From NCBI GenBank assembly GCA_029582265.1, contig CM055821.1, positions 48,229,473 through 48,293,472 on the forward strand: a stretch of 64,000 nucleotides of DNA, in the 5' to 3' direction. This document shows positions 43,201 to 57,100 of the stretch, in pieces. The position numbers were made by a program, and so were the translations under genes. The stretch's first letter is position 1; the number at the start of each line of letters is the position of its first letter. The notes under the pieces are model-generated. The model saw only the letters and a program-made list of their open reading frames with translations. It was not told the DNA's origin and ran no database searches. The stretch is from Zoroaster sp. YZ-2022. Taxonomy: Eukaryota > Echinodermata > Asteroidea > Forcipulatida > Zoroasteridae.

Positions 43201-46200
43201 GCTCGTGTTGTGACTTTGTCCAGAAAGTCATGCCCATATCACGCCAATCTTGAAAGAACTGCACTGGCTTCCTGTTTCACAGAGAATTGTTTTTAAACTT
43301 ATGCTAATTGTTCACAAACCTTTTAATAACATTGCTCCAATTTATATTTCTGAACTGCTTAAAGTCTACACTCCATCACGCAATTTGCGCTCCAGCAACA
43401 TGCCACTCCTAAAGGAACCAACTTCAAAACGGAAGTGGGGTGATAGGTCTTTTTCTGTCGCGGCTCTGAGACTCTGGAATCATCTTCCAACTAAACTCAA
43501 ATCTTGTCATAGTATAACTAGATTTAAGTCGATGCTAAAAACTCATCTTATGTCACAATTCTTCAAAGATGATGTATATTTGTAATTGCATTGTAGGTAC
43601 ATGTATCTCAGTACATAATTTTTCCCTATGCTATCATTGTATATTGTTTGTATTCATAAGTAAGACTAATTGCGGTGACACCATTCTGAAAAGAACTGGA
43701 GGTACAACTCGACGTTTCGATCAGTATGCTCTGATCGTCCTCAGGAGAATGCCGGACTCTGGAAAATGCTGCTGCTTAAGTAGACTGCTGGAGGATCATC
43801 CCATGAATGGATGCTGGATGATTAGTTCGTTGAGGCGCGCAGGCGGGAAGTGTTGAGACTAGGATTCTAGTCATGTTTATATTCATGTTTTATCTTTGTT
43901 TCCGCGCCTTGAGCGCCCAGCAGGGTGGATATGTGCGCGCTACAAATCTGTATTACTATTATTATTATTAACTGTTACAACTGGTCATCAACTTTGTATT
44001 AAGTACTGTATGTATTAAACTTTCATAGCAGACACGTATTCCTCAAACCTTGAGTCTGTGTCATTTTATGGTGACACAAGTCAAAGTTACACTGAAAAAT
44101 TGGAACTTGGTCAGACTTACTGACCTGTGAATGTCTACCCACTAAGAAAGTTTTTTTGTAGTAAAATATATTTCTTTTCTGTAAGGATAATGTATTATTT
44201 TGTTGATGCATAGCTCCAGCCTATATGAAAGCTTCAGCAATAGTGAAAATACATTCAGGTTGTTTATTATGTGAAATGTTTGTATCATGAACTTTAAAAA
44301 ATCATTTTGAAAAAATAGTTATACTGAAATTATAGGCAAAAAGGCTTCAAAAGAAACATTTGATGAATGATGTATTCCATAACATATATAAATGTGTTCC
44401 TGCCTATAGTTATTACAGTTCGTTGTGTAACAAATTTGATTATCTCAAAATGCAACTTGTGGGACATAATTATTTGGGACAGTGTTGTACATGTACACAA
44501 CATTCCTTTAAATTAGTAGGCCTAAAAAAATCATCTGTTTGTGTCCTTGTTGCTTTTAATTATCTGTCATCTAACCCCCCCCCCCCCCATATAATTACAT
44601 TGTTGTGTGACCATGAATTTAGGGTATGGTTCTGCTTTAAAATAGTTTGTTGTGAAAAGAGGCATCTGTATATAAAACATGCAAATGTTGCTGACTGAAA
44701 ATTTATTTTGGACCAACTCTTGCTCTAGTACCTTTGATTTGCCGACTGAGAACAATTATTGGGGTGTCACACCCCATACCCCCTTGCCCCCGCTCCCTAC
44801 GGCCCTGGGCGGTGGGGACGAGTGAACCCTGTAGGCCTGCGCAATATTTGTCTGAACAATTTATATTATTTTATAAATACAATTTTATAAAGGTTCTTCT
44901 GTACTTAATTCACCGCCAAATTCGGGTGGCATGGTAGTCTTGTGGTTTAGAATGCTCACCTTCCATGTAGGTAGTTGGGATCGAGACTAGGTTTAGGTTG
45001 TAAATATTTGTAACAGGATTAGCAACATTTTTGTTAACTACAACACTAATTCAGAAACAAAACCTTTCTGTAAAACAATAATGTATGGGCTGTGGAGGAC
45101 TTTTTTAAAGGAATATAAATCCCAAAATTCATGTTTAGTACCGTATGCATGCTAGCTGCCAACCAGTCTGGTTGCCGCTTTTGTATAATTGGTTATATGG
45201 ATTTACATTTATTTTAGTCGTATATATTAATTAGTGGAAATTTAGTCACATACGGCTCTTCATACGAGAAAAAACTGCAATGGTGAACACTTCTAGTGCG
45301 ACGCGACACACTTCTAGTGCGACGCGACTACACTTCTAGTGCGACGCGACTACACTTCTAGTGCGACGCGACAACACTTCTAATGCGACGCGACAACACT
45401 TCTAATGCGACGCGACAACACTTCTAGTGCGACGCGTGAATCCTAATGCGACGCTTACACACTCTTCTTGCAATGTGCATGTGTCCTTTTTAGAACACCA
45501 TAGTTTTAATGTGCGTAGCATACAGCGCGTATGATTTATGATACAATGTATCCTTGTGTATGCATTGTACAAGTCTAATTAATCTGTCTTACGGTAAACA
45601 TGAGAATAATAAACACTTTAAAACACACTGCCAAAATGAACAACATTTTTGCCTGTTCGTCACCTCGTAAGCTATGCGACGATTTGCAAGATGCAGCCTC
45701 AAATGGGGACTCCTCATTTTGTTTCCTCAAAATACTGAATGGGGGCACCTGGGGGCACAGGTCTTGGCTGGGGGCACATGCCCCGACCGCCATAGTTACA
45801 CCACTGCCAAGACAAACAACAAGTGACCTCGAGACGGTGGGGAGGGGGAGGGGAAGACATGTCTGACGACCCACATCAATGTTTCATCATATAGGCTGTT
45901 CTATATAATGTAATTTTATTTTCATTCATGCTAGTTTCATAAGCGGGCATTTGCAAATGCTCGAGAGCTACAAGAAGAAGAACATGGCCTATGCTGATGC
46001 ATATGTTGATATGTGAGTATCAATCAGTTTAAAAACGAGATGTATATAATAATATTATTATTGTATACTTTCAGGTAAAAGAATATATAGACCATGTGAC
46101 ATGTTTACAATTTGGGCGACCTTTAAAGTGCCAGGGTGATTTACCACTGGGCATAAGTGTTTGTAATTGTATGTAGAGTTTGTACATGTACGTGTACGCG

Positions 46201-48107
46201 TATTAACATCAATGATTTTTTTTTTAATTTTCAGATAAATAAGATAAGATGTAATGTTAGTAACTTATTAAAAATAAATCAAATTAAGAATTGTTACGCT
46301 GAGGAGGGAAGGGGGGTACAATTGTAGTGTATTTCAATTTTGTTATTGTTAATTGTCAATTGTTACTAATATTGCTACTGCTCATGTCATTGAATTGATT
46401 AGACTAAAAAATTAATACTATTTTTAATGGTTTTTACAATAATTTATTACAAATAACAATTCAGCCTCCTCGGGGAGGGAGGTTTTTACATGTTGAATAA
46501 ACCGAACAATTTTAATAATAGAAGGAAATCTACGTTTTCTCCTATTGAAAATGTACTTCACACTAACGAAATAAGAAGACTATCAAATATATCAAAAAGC
46601 ATTTATATTTCTACGGACCTGTAACATCCAGATAGAATGTTAACTGTAAAGAGAAGATATAACTCTGGTAATTACCAGATTGTTAAAATTCACGAATTAT
46701 AATCAAAGAGATAGGAACAGGGTCGGAAACTGTAAATAAATAAATCCAAAAAAGGAATGCGTTGGCTTCATCAAACGTGTCCCAACGGCTTCAAACGGCT
46801 AAAGGAGTGACCTGACCTGACATAAGATGGAGGCAGGCAAACGCACCAACAAATGTAGAAAAAACTAGATATAAGTTTTTGTCACAACAAAAACAAGGTG
46901 TTCGGTTTAAGTTAAAATGGTTACGTCATCAATTCGAAGTGTTGGAGAAGTCAAATGTTAACGTCTGTTGAAGTTCTTGCGAGAAGTTTATTTGAATACA
47001 ATACAATACTGAATTTAGAAATTATTTTAATATTAAACTTTGACTTCTGGTTTGGACAGGAAGTAAGGTCAAATTGGGGTCACCTTTGTGTAAATACTTT
47101 TGACAATTAACAATCTGTACAATGGTACAAAAATGTCAATTTACCTCCTGTGGTTGTTGAGATATGATTTTTTTAAATATTAAACTTTCACTTCCGGTTT
47201 GGACAGGAAGTAAGGTCAAATTGGGGTATAAATATTTTTTGACAATTAACGATCTGTATAATGGTACAAAATTTGTGAATTTACCTCTTGTGGTTGTTGA
47301 GATATGATTTTTGAAAATATTAAACTTTGACTTCCGGTTTGGACAGGAAGTAAGGTCAAATTAGGTCACCTTTGTGTAAATATTTTTCGACAATTAACAA
47401 TCTGTATAATGGTACAAAAATTGTGAATTTACCTCTTGTGGTTGTTGAGATATGATTTTTTTTAAATATTAAACTTTGACTTCCGGTTTGGACAGGAAGT
47501 AAGGTCAAATTGGGGTCACCTTTTTGTAAATATTTTTCGACAATTAACGATCTGTACAATGGTACAAAAATTGTGAATTTACCTCTTGTGGTTGTTGAGA
47601 TATTAGTTTTTTTAAATATTAAACTTTGACTTCCGGTTTGGACAGGAAGTAAGGTCAAATTGGGGTCACCTTTTTGTAAATATTTTTTGACAATTAACGA
47701 TCTGTACAATGGTACAAAAATTGCGAATTTACCTCTTGTGGTTGTTGAGATATGATTTGTTTTTAATGTTAAACTTTGACTTCCGGTTTGGACAGGAAGT
47801 AAGGTCAAATTGGGGTCATGTTTTTGTAAATATTTTTCGACAATTAACACTCTATACAATAGTGCAAAAAATGTCCATTTACCTGTTGTGGTTGTTGAGA
47901 TATGATTTTTTTTAAATATTAAACTTTGACTTCCGGTTTGGACAGGAAGTAAGGTCAAATCGGGGTCACTCACAACTGGAGTTTCATCTACTTGTTAAGT
48001 TCTAAGTACATGCCAAGTTTCAAGTTCATGTGAAGTTTGCAAGTATGTTTTTGTTTGCGGACAAGATGGGGGAGAAGAAGAAGAAGAAGAAGAAGAAGAA
48101 GAAGAAG

Positions 48108-48140
<33 letters not shown>

Positions 48141-51100
48141 AAAAAAAAAATTTAAAAAAAACCGAACAAAAACAAGAGGTGTATCGGGCATATACCCGAA
48201 CACCTAAAAAAAAAAAAATAAAAAAACCGAACAAAAACAAGAGGTGTTTCGGGCATATACCCGAACACCTAAAAAACCGAACAAAAACAATAGGTGTTTC
48301 GGGTACATACCCGAACACCTAATAACGAAGAATAGTTAGGGCCATAGCCAAAGGGGATGTGGGGAGTGCCCCTCTCCCAATATCAATTTTCACCCTTATA
48401 TTTTTTGTGCCTGAGGTGATTTAACTCCTAATTCCCCCCATGTTCGGCGATTTTAAAGGTGTTAATTTTTTTTTACCGCCGCTGGAGTCAGTCGGCAAAT
48501 TGGCTTCCTCACCCCCTCCCAAAACTCATGCCTTCGCTGCGGCCCGGACAGTAGTCTTGATTTTGATCCATTTTGTTTCAGAATGAGGAAGTACGGACCC
48601 GTATTCCATGTCTTCTTTTATTCCAATCCAATTGTGGTAGTACTCGATCCTGAGTTTGTGAAGGTAAGAAGCCCCGCATAAGTGGAAATGAATTTCTTGC
48701 ATGGCAGAATATGGCGCAGATTTGTTGAAACGGATATCACAAGGTTAAGGTTGGGGGGGACGAGGGGGTTCAACCCCCCCCCCCCAAAAAAAATGACCTG
48801 ACATGTTTTTGTTATGTTTTGTTTTGTTTTTTTGTATTGGAAAAAAAGGTATGTTTGGGGACATATTCAAAACTTCACAGACTCTGCGTCACAGACTCTG
48901 CGTCACAGACTCTGCGTCACAGACTCTGCGTCACAGACTCTGCGTGGAGTGTCGTGGCCGAGCGGTCTAACTTACCGGACTCAAGTTCTGGTGTTAGCAG
49001 CAGAATGTGGGTTCGAATCCCGGCCGTGACACTTGTGTCCTTGAGCAAGACACTTAACCATAATTTCTTCTCTCCACCCAGGGGTTAATAATAATAATAA
49101 TAATAATAATGTGTGGATTTATATAGCGCACGTATCCACCAACTAAGTGGTGCTCAAGGCGCATTATATTATTATCCCTGCTCATAAGGCTCATAAGGCT
49201 CATAAATCATTCCTGAAACCATCTCAGCTCCCTGGGGAGTATACAGCTCAATTGCTGCCATTTCTAGCGCATATAGAGCAAACCAACTCTGCCTTCACAG
49301 GTACCCATTTAACCCCTGGGTGGAGAGAAGCAATTATGATTAAGTGTCTTGCTCAAGGACACAAGTGTCACGGCCGTGATTCGAACCCACAGGGCAGAGT
49401 TGGTTGATTAGCCCTATATGCGCTGTAATGGCAGCAATTGAGCTGTATACTCCCCAGGGAGCTGATATGATTTCAGGAATGATTTATGAGCCTTATGAGC
49501 AGGGGTAATGATATAATGCGCCTTGAGCACCACTTAGTTGGTGGATACGTGCGCTATATAAGTCCACACATTATTATTTATTATTAGTAAGAGGAAGACG
49601 CCCCCAAAAGTATCTGTCGGTAATTTCAGTCAAGAATTTCTGCAGGTGTAGGGTGTGGGTGTATTTTGTTGTCTTAAACGTTTCAAATGACTATCAGTTT
49701 GATTACATTCTTTCAGGAAATGCTCTGCACTAGAACCCATCGAAAGCCCTATTCTTACACGAAGCCATTCACTCAGTTATTTGGTATTCGATTCCTTGGG
49801 CGTGGTCTTGCAGCTGAGGTTAATCCTGAGATACATGAACCCAGAAGGTCTCTCCTTAACCCTGCCTTTCACAGAAAGTGAGTCTATACTCAATGCCCCA
49901 TGTACATAATGCTGTCAAAGAAACCATTGTGAAGTTCCATTGAAAATTTGATTTAGACATCTTTTGTTGAGTTCTCCCTAATTGAATCAAGAACTTACAT
50001 CAAGTCCACTATTGTAAAATAACGTCAAACACACTAAACTTTCTATACATTCTCTAGGTATCGTTTATTGAAAGACAACCTTAATAAAATTGTTGTCCTT
50101 ATTTTGAATAAGTTTTCAAGTGAATGATTCACTTTCAAGTGTGTGGTTTATCTTGTTCCTATAATGAAGTATTACTGAACATTAGTTTCGTTCATAGACA
50201 CTCGGCCAAGCACTGAACAGTGATCATGCAGTGCTTCATACATACGCTGCAATGTAAGGGCAAAATCAAATCAATTATTTATCACCCCGGCAAAGCAAGA
50301 ATTCTATCAATCTATAAATATCGCGGAACTCCCTGCATGCTATAATATAGGATTCTAGCCGGCCAATCGTCACCGGTCAGGCTTGGTGGTCGAGAGGTTA
50401 AGTCTGCACAAGTAATCATGCAGGAGGTCGTGGTTTCGAATCATGTCCGAGTCGCAGACACTGAACATGCAGTGCTTTACATACGTCGGTGTAAGGCCAA
50501 ATAAGGTCAGTGCTTTACATACGTCGGTGTAAGGCCAAATAAAGGTCTCTGGTTTCTGGTCATCGGTCAGCTTCAAAATTGGTGCGATGACGCGCTTTTT
50601 TTCAGCTTTTTTCAGCATTTTTTTTTTTGCCAACAGAGATTTACGTGATACATTGTATACGCGGGGACCAAATTTCCCATAGGTTATACAAAGTATGGTG
50701 GCTAAGAGAGGCCTCACAAATTGGCAAACGTCATACCCCTATGTGAAAAAGTCGTTTAATGCACATCAGAGCAGAATTCCAATCGATCCAGCAATTTTAG
50801 CTGCAATAAAAAAAATTAAAATGCCGTCTGAGGCGATGCGCGCGGAGACCAGAAAACGGACACTTTTTTGTGGCCTAAGGGCAAAATCAAATCAAATCCC
50901 AAAAATAGCGTTAACGTAAATATATTTTTAATGATTCGAATATTTACGAGAAGTAACACGTATTTGGAAACCAATGTAGCATTTGAACACCTGACCATAG
51001 TTTTATTTGATAATAGGTATCTCATGAGTTTGATGCATGAGTTTAATGCGAGTGCAGATCTTATGATTGAGAAACTGTATCCCAAGGCTGATGGGAAGAC

Positions 51101-54100
51101 TGAAGTCGCCATGTTGGATGAATTTGATAAAATAACACTGGATGTCATTGCCAAGGTATGAATAAAACCAACACAAAAGTCCGTCTGCCGTTAGTAAAAA
51201 AAACAACCCAGATCGGACCCATGGGTCGTTAAACATTATAATTATTACATCTTGGAGGGACCGTATCTAACGACCAATTAGTTCGACATGTGTTCTGTCA
51301 TAGCAATAAAGGGTGTTTGACGAATGGACTGTATGTCATGGCTTTTTGCCTGAATAGCCTATTGGATTTCGGACTATTGCCCCTTGAATATCTGACAAAT
51401 TTCAGTTTGTATTGGACTATTGACTTTGATGCTCCTCTTTGGCCGACTTAAGGTCCGTCTGTAACCTGTTGTACTGACTAACACAGTCCACCAGTCGGTA
51501 AATTGACGATACCGGTTCTAGGTCTATGTCGCGACATAGCCTATAGGCCTACATGTATGGTCCATAATGTACTTCAGATATTCCTTTTCCGTCCGTCAGA
51601 ACATCCAGACAGCCCGTCCTGACGGTCCATAAGAAAATAAATACATTCATTTATGATTTTATAATTATGTGTACGACATCTGTATGGGTCTTCGAAAACT
51701 TGGTGCTGTACTGACAACAACCATGAATTCACAGACAGACCCCTTTTGGCCGACAATTTGGGGGTTGGGGTGTGGATGCCCCGCCCCTTGGCTACGCTAC
51801 TGATCAACAGCAGTTAGTACAATTCTCGACATCTGTAACAATATCAGCAACAATTAAAACGCCTTAGGCTTTTTTATTTCACAAAAAGCTGTAAAAGAAC
51901 TGTTTCATGAATGTCACAACATAACTGTTATATCCTAGGTTGAATTTTTAGTAATAGAAAATTGGAAAGAGGACTAAAGATTTCGGGACGCTTTAAAACT
52001 GACAATTTCCGTCTTGTAAGCAATTTTCCAAACTTGTTTCTTTCAAGAACAGACGTTTCTTTTGTTATTTTGTTTGCAAACAGGTGGCGTTTGGGAAAGA
52101 TCTAAATATCATACTTGATAATGAATCACCGTTTAATAAAGCAATTTCTGTTTGTTTTAATGGAGTAAGTGCCACTGTGAGTAACCCAATGCTAGAGGTA
52201 GGTATAAGTGCCACTGTGAGTAACCCAATGCTAGAGGTAGGTATATATGAAAATACATGTTGTGAATGATTGAAAACATACGATGGTGTCTGTACTTACA
52301 ATGGGCAATTATTTAAAAAAGATTGTTTGCTAATACGAATTTCCCGTAGGCCTATATTCTCCTGATGTTTGGAAAGCGTGCAATAAAACTGTTAATGAAG
52401 CCAAATTTATAATGTGAATAAAATATTTCTTTAATCAAAATATTTGAATTATGTGCATTAACATGGTGGTATTTGTGAACTGTCAACTGAAAATAAAAGA
52501 ATTAATATAATTCTTGGATAATATTTATATTTATTACATTATTTTGTCTTGTTGATCTGTTCAGTTTAGTCCTTTCCCAGCTGCCCGTAAATACAAGAAA
52601 GAAGTGCGAGACAACATCAAGTTCCTTCGGGAGATGGGGCGTCAGTGTATCGAGCAGAGACTGGGGGAAATGGAGAGACAGGAGGATGTACCTAAGGACA
52701 TATTGACGTACATCTTAAAAGCAGTGGCAGAATTGAAGGGAGATGATGGATTTCAAATAGAAGACATAATCGATGATTTTCTTACATTCTTCGTTGCTGG
52801 TAAGATACATCTGTAAAGTATAATGAAATGTTTTTATGATGAGCAAAGACATTGATACTGAACATAATCCTGGACCTGATTATTCCCTCATTTAGTTCCT
52901 CTCATTTGTCTTTAAAGGGAAGGTATCATTGATAATATCCTGATAACAAAATTAACGAATTAATATCCGAAAGCTAACTTAATGTTAAGTTTAGTTGGTA
53001 AAAGTACTGAAAATTTTAGTGGTCTCATTAAATATGCAGATTGTTCCGTCTGCAGAGCTCTCACTAAACGTGCACGTTGTTCTGTCTGCAGAGCTCTCAC
53101 TAAACGTGCACCGTCTGCAGTGCTCTCACTAAACGTGCACGTTGTTCTGTCTGCAGTGCTCTCACTAAACGTGCACGCTGTTCTGTCTGCAGTGCTCTCA
53201 CTAAACGTGCACGTTCTGTCTGCAGAGCTCTCACTAAACGTGCACGTTGTTCTGTCTGCAGTGCTCTCACTAAACGTGCACGTTAATTGTTCTGTCTGCA
53301 GAGCTCTCACTAAACGTACACGATCTGTCTGCAGAGCTCTCATTAAACGTGCACGTTGTTCTTTCTGCAGTGCTCTCACTAAACGTGCACGTTGTTCTGT
53401 CTGCAGAGCTCTCACTAGTTGTGCACGTTCTGTCTGCAGAGCTCTCACTAAACGTGCACGTTGTTCTGTCTGCCAGTGATGTAGTGCCTTGATGCTGAGC
53501 CTTGGCCTTAAGGCTGCCTTAAGGCTTGATTTTAGGGCCTTGGCCTTAGCCTTAAGGCTTGAGGGCAAAAGCCTTGGCCTTGAGGGTCAAAGCCTTGCAA
53601 CTTTAGGGCCTTGCTCTTCAAGGCCCATCGATTTTTGAATTTTTCAGGTAAATTTGTTTGAAATTTTGCTTTTCTACAAACATACAACTTGGAGTCGGCT
53701 GTCTGCAAAGTCTGCAGTATCTAATTTAATCATGTTTTACCATGGAGGAGGGAAAACACCCTAGATTTGTGTGTTGACACACTTTCACTTTTACAGCATC
53801 ACATTTTGTTACCATGATAGTACATTTTGCTGCTTCCCCCAAAACAAAGCTATAATAATTTTCTGTATACTTGTACTTGTGGGGCCAGAGAGATATAATT
53901 ATACTTAACTTGCATACAGTTATATGGGGTAGATAGAACATCATCTGATTTGTGCTGTGGACTGCTTTATTTATTTATTTATCGTATGGTTCATACAAAG
54001 TTAACATGACAAAGTTAGGTTATGGATCCAGTTTAATGCAGACTGGTCGAGGTCAGTTAAATTTCCATCACATCTGTAAATAATACAGTCATGAACGATG

Positions 54101-57100
54101 TGATGTACAGTCTTGTCATCATGACCACAGGTACATTTAGCGTTGTCACTTAGTCCCATGCGGAGCATGTTATGTGCAAATCGGCCATGGCCAGTTCTTA
54201 GTCTGTTAAGTTTGACCCAGCAGTGGCGAAATGTAGTTAAATATCCACGTCCTGGATTCTGATTCTTGCCACATATTCCGCCACGTGTTTAGTGCCCAAG
54301 TCTTTGGGTGCGATCCGGTGCTAATTTCTAGCAGTTTGTGGGCTTGTTGATGGAAAGGATTTCTTGATGGCAGTCGCAGTTGTGGTGGTTTTTTTTTATT
54401 GGTGTTTGTCAACAGTTGATGAAGCAGATGGGAGTCACACCCAGCGGCACGTCGCGCAAGAGCAAGGTATTGCTGCTGTCGTCTCACTTCATAAGGAGCA
54501 ATTCCACTGACTACTGGAAGGTATTGAGTGGGAGTTGATCTGATACATCCTGAGATGATGCGCATGGTGTTGTTAAGGGCTACGTCAATCTTGCTGGTGT
54601 GGGTGCTCCTTGCCCATACCGGTGCACAGTACTCTGCAACTGAGTATACTAAAGCTATTGCTGAGATTCGAAGAACGTTGTAGTCTGCGCCCCAGGAAAG
54701 GCCTGCTAGTTGTCTAATGAGACAGTGGCATGCGAGCGTTGGCTTTCTGTGCGAGCTGTGTGAGATGGCTTTTGTATGTTAGAGATCTGTCCAAAGTAAC
54801 ACCAAGATACTTGGGGAAATCATCATACGGGATGGTTGTGTCATTGCAAACGACTTTGATTTTGTAGTTAGCCAGTCTAGTTGCTAAACAGTTTTGGTGA
54901 TGTTAAGTCGGAGTCTCCAGTTTTTGAAGTAACGGCTTAAGGATTCCATATCGGTGCCGAGTGTTGTTTCAAACTTGTTAAAGTTTTTGGTAGAGGTTAG
55001 GAGTGCTATGTCATCTGTGTAGATGTATTTCTTTGATACAGTGGTTGGTAGGTCAGCAGTGTAAATGTTGAATTAAATCGGTGCGAGCACTGAGCCCTGC
55101 GGGATCCCGTTTTTCAGGAAGCATTTTTACTGGTTTCTTCGCCAACCGTCATTGTAAAGCTTCTGCAGGTGATCATTGTCATAAGAAAGTTTACAAAGGT
55201 TTTATCAGGTATGATTTTGTGTAGTTTTAGGGCAAGACCTTTATGCCATACCGTGTCATATGCTGCTGATAGATCGACCAGTACAGCACCGTTCTTGAGA
55301 CCTTTTTGGAAGTTGTCCTCTATGTCTTCTGTGAGGAGTGTTACTTGGTCTGTTGTACAGCATCCTGTACGGAAGACAGCCTGCTCAGGTGGGAGTTGAG
55401 GATCCACAATGGGTTGGATACGATTATATATTAGTCTCTCCATCACTTTGTAGATTATGCACAGTAGGCTTTTTATTGGACGGTAGCTGCCCGGGTCTTC
55501 GGCGGCCTTGTCCGGTTTGAGAATTCCCATTACTTTAGCATGTCTCCATATTTTTGGGATTTTCTGAACTTTGATACAGGTGCTGAAGTAATCTCGAAGC
55601 CATTCAGTGGATTTTGGTCCAAGATTTTTGACAGATTCTGGGTGAATATAGTCTGGTCTGTTTTGGGTAATGCTAATATTTCTAACCATGATGGCCCAGA
55701 AAATAAAATTACTTCCATGTTGCATAATAACGAGGTAACATCAGTTAAAAACAGCCGTTCTTAGATCCCCCTTTTGTTATACTCGATTTAGATTAATGTG
55801 CATCAGTATGGAAGCAAACCATTATTTTTGTTATATTTAAATGGTATCCACAAAGACCTGAACTTCTACTCAGTCATATATTTGTACGTGAAGTTTTTAT
55901 TCTTACTTTGAGCGATTGGTTATGATGTGACATGTTTTATATTAGTAGTAATTTTATACTAGAGGGCCTTGGCCTTGAGGGTTAAGCCTTGGCATTAGCC
56001 TTAAGGCTTGAGGGTCAAAGCCTTGGCCTTGAGAGTCAAAGCCTTGGCCTTGAGGGTCAAAGCCTTGGCCTTGAGGATCAAAGCCTTTGCTCCAACACTG
56101 CTGTCTGCAGAGCTCTCACTAAACGTGCACGTTGTTCTGTCTGCAGAGATCTCACTAAACGTGCACGTTGTTCTGTCTGCAGAGCTCTCACTAAATGTGC
56201 ACGTTGTTCTGTCTGCAGAGCTCTCACTAAACGTGCACGTTGTTCTGTCTGCAGAGCTCTCACTATATGTGCACGTTGTTCTGTCTGCAGACTGAGCTCT
56301 CACTAAATGTGTATCATTTTCTGTAAAATTGTGAAAGCATTTTCACACTCCGCTCCTGACTAATAAACACCGCATTGAACTGAACATTTCACAGGTTGCT
56401 TGTAGGTTTACCATACTCAAAGAAGCAGTTTCGTCAACATAACCGATATTTTGTTCTCTCAATAATTAATGTTTTTGTATACAACATTACTCTAAATAAG
56501 ATCGGAAATCTCAATACATATTTCAGGCATACAATTATGAACATTCTGAATTAAGGTTCATGAAAGAAGAAGGCATTCATAATGTTCAGCTAATTAAGTA
56601 AAGGCTGTCACCGGGTTTGCAACATCCAAATTCAATTGTTTGCCAAATTTACTATTGAAAAATGAAAATTGAGGTATACCGGTACATATTAAAATTAATA
56701 GGTAAGTGGAATAGAAATCGACTAGGGGCAAGCACATCGAAAGATCGATTTGTAAACCTTAACTATGTTCTTTCCCCTTAAAACTTAATAGGCCTACTGG
56801 AAAGATTTTTTTGTCCATCTCACATGCCCATTTCATTTACTGATAATCAGGTCAGGAGACAAGTGCGAATTTGTTAAGCTTCACTTTACTGGAGCTTGGT
56901 CACCATCCAGAGATCATGCACAGGTAAGTATACACCCATTACCGGTGCACCATTACCCATCCATCACCAACCACCCACGCTACCGGCACCTATCACCCAT
57001 GTAACAGTGAGTAAAGAAGGTCCATATTTTCAATACCTGGGTTTCAAAAGGGCGTTGTCAGTTAGGAGTTTGTTACATACAAGATGTAAAATGTTCGAGT

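Larger units (their letters stand above)
41335..45507. mobile_element. 4.2-kb long-TIR element in CYP46A1 intron 1
   Basis: Inverted arms of about 0.7-0.8 kb (41335-42120 and 44790-45507). The outer ends are TATGGTGTTCTAAAAAGGAC and the inverse GTCCTTTTTAGAACACCATA. Further in, both arms carry opposite-facing tandem repeats, then CGTATGAAGAGCCGTATGTG, GCGGCAACCAGACTGGTTGG, TACAACCTAAACCTAGTCTCG (shown in part) and finally AATATTGCGCAGGCCT-like sequence. The interior holds a LINE fragment and foldback copy, no transposase. No clear target duplication: GTTAG left, GTTTT right. Confidence 0.88.

Noticed and set aside
47356..47973. 205-codon minus-strand ORF with internal repeats
   Set aside because: Lies wholly in the 150-bp tandem array; the frame stays open because several units are 153 bp long. 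No family resemblance and no splice context.
48945..49030. tRNA-Leu gene
   Set aside because: A and B boxes are present but the sequence runs into a SINE body with a LINE-like tail, and the same unit recurs at 58904 and 61438.
52960..53568. 202-codon minus and 165-codon plus ORFs (RALQTEQRARLV repeats)
   Set aside because: Produced by a 36-bp non-coding minisatellite inside an intron; open on both strands because the unit is a multiple of three.
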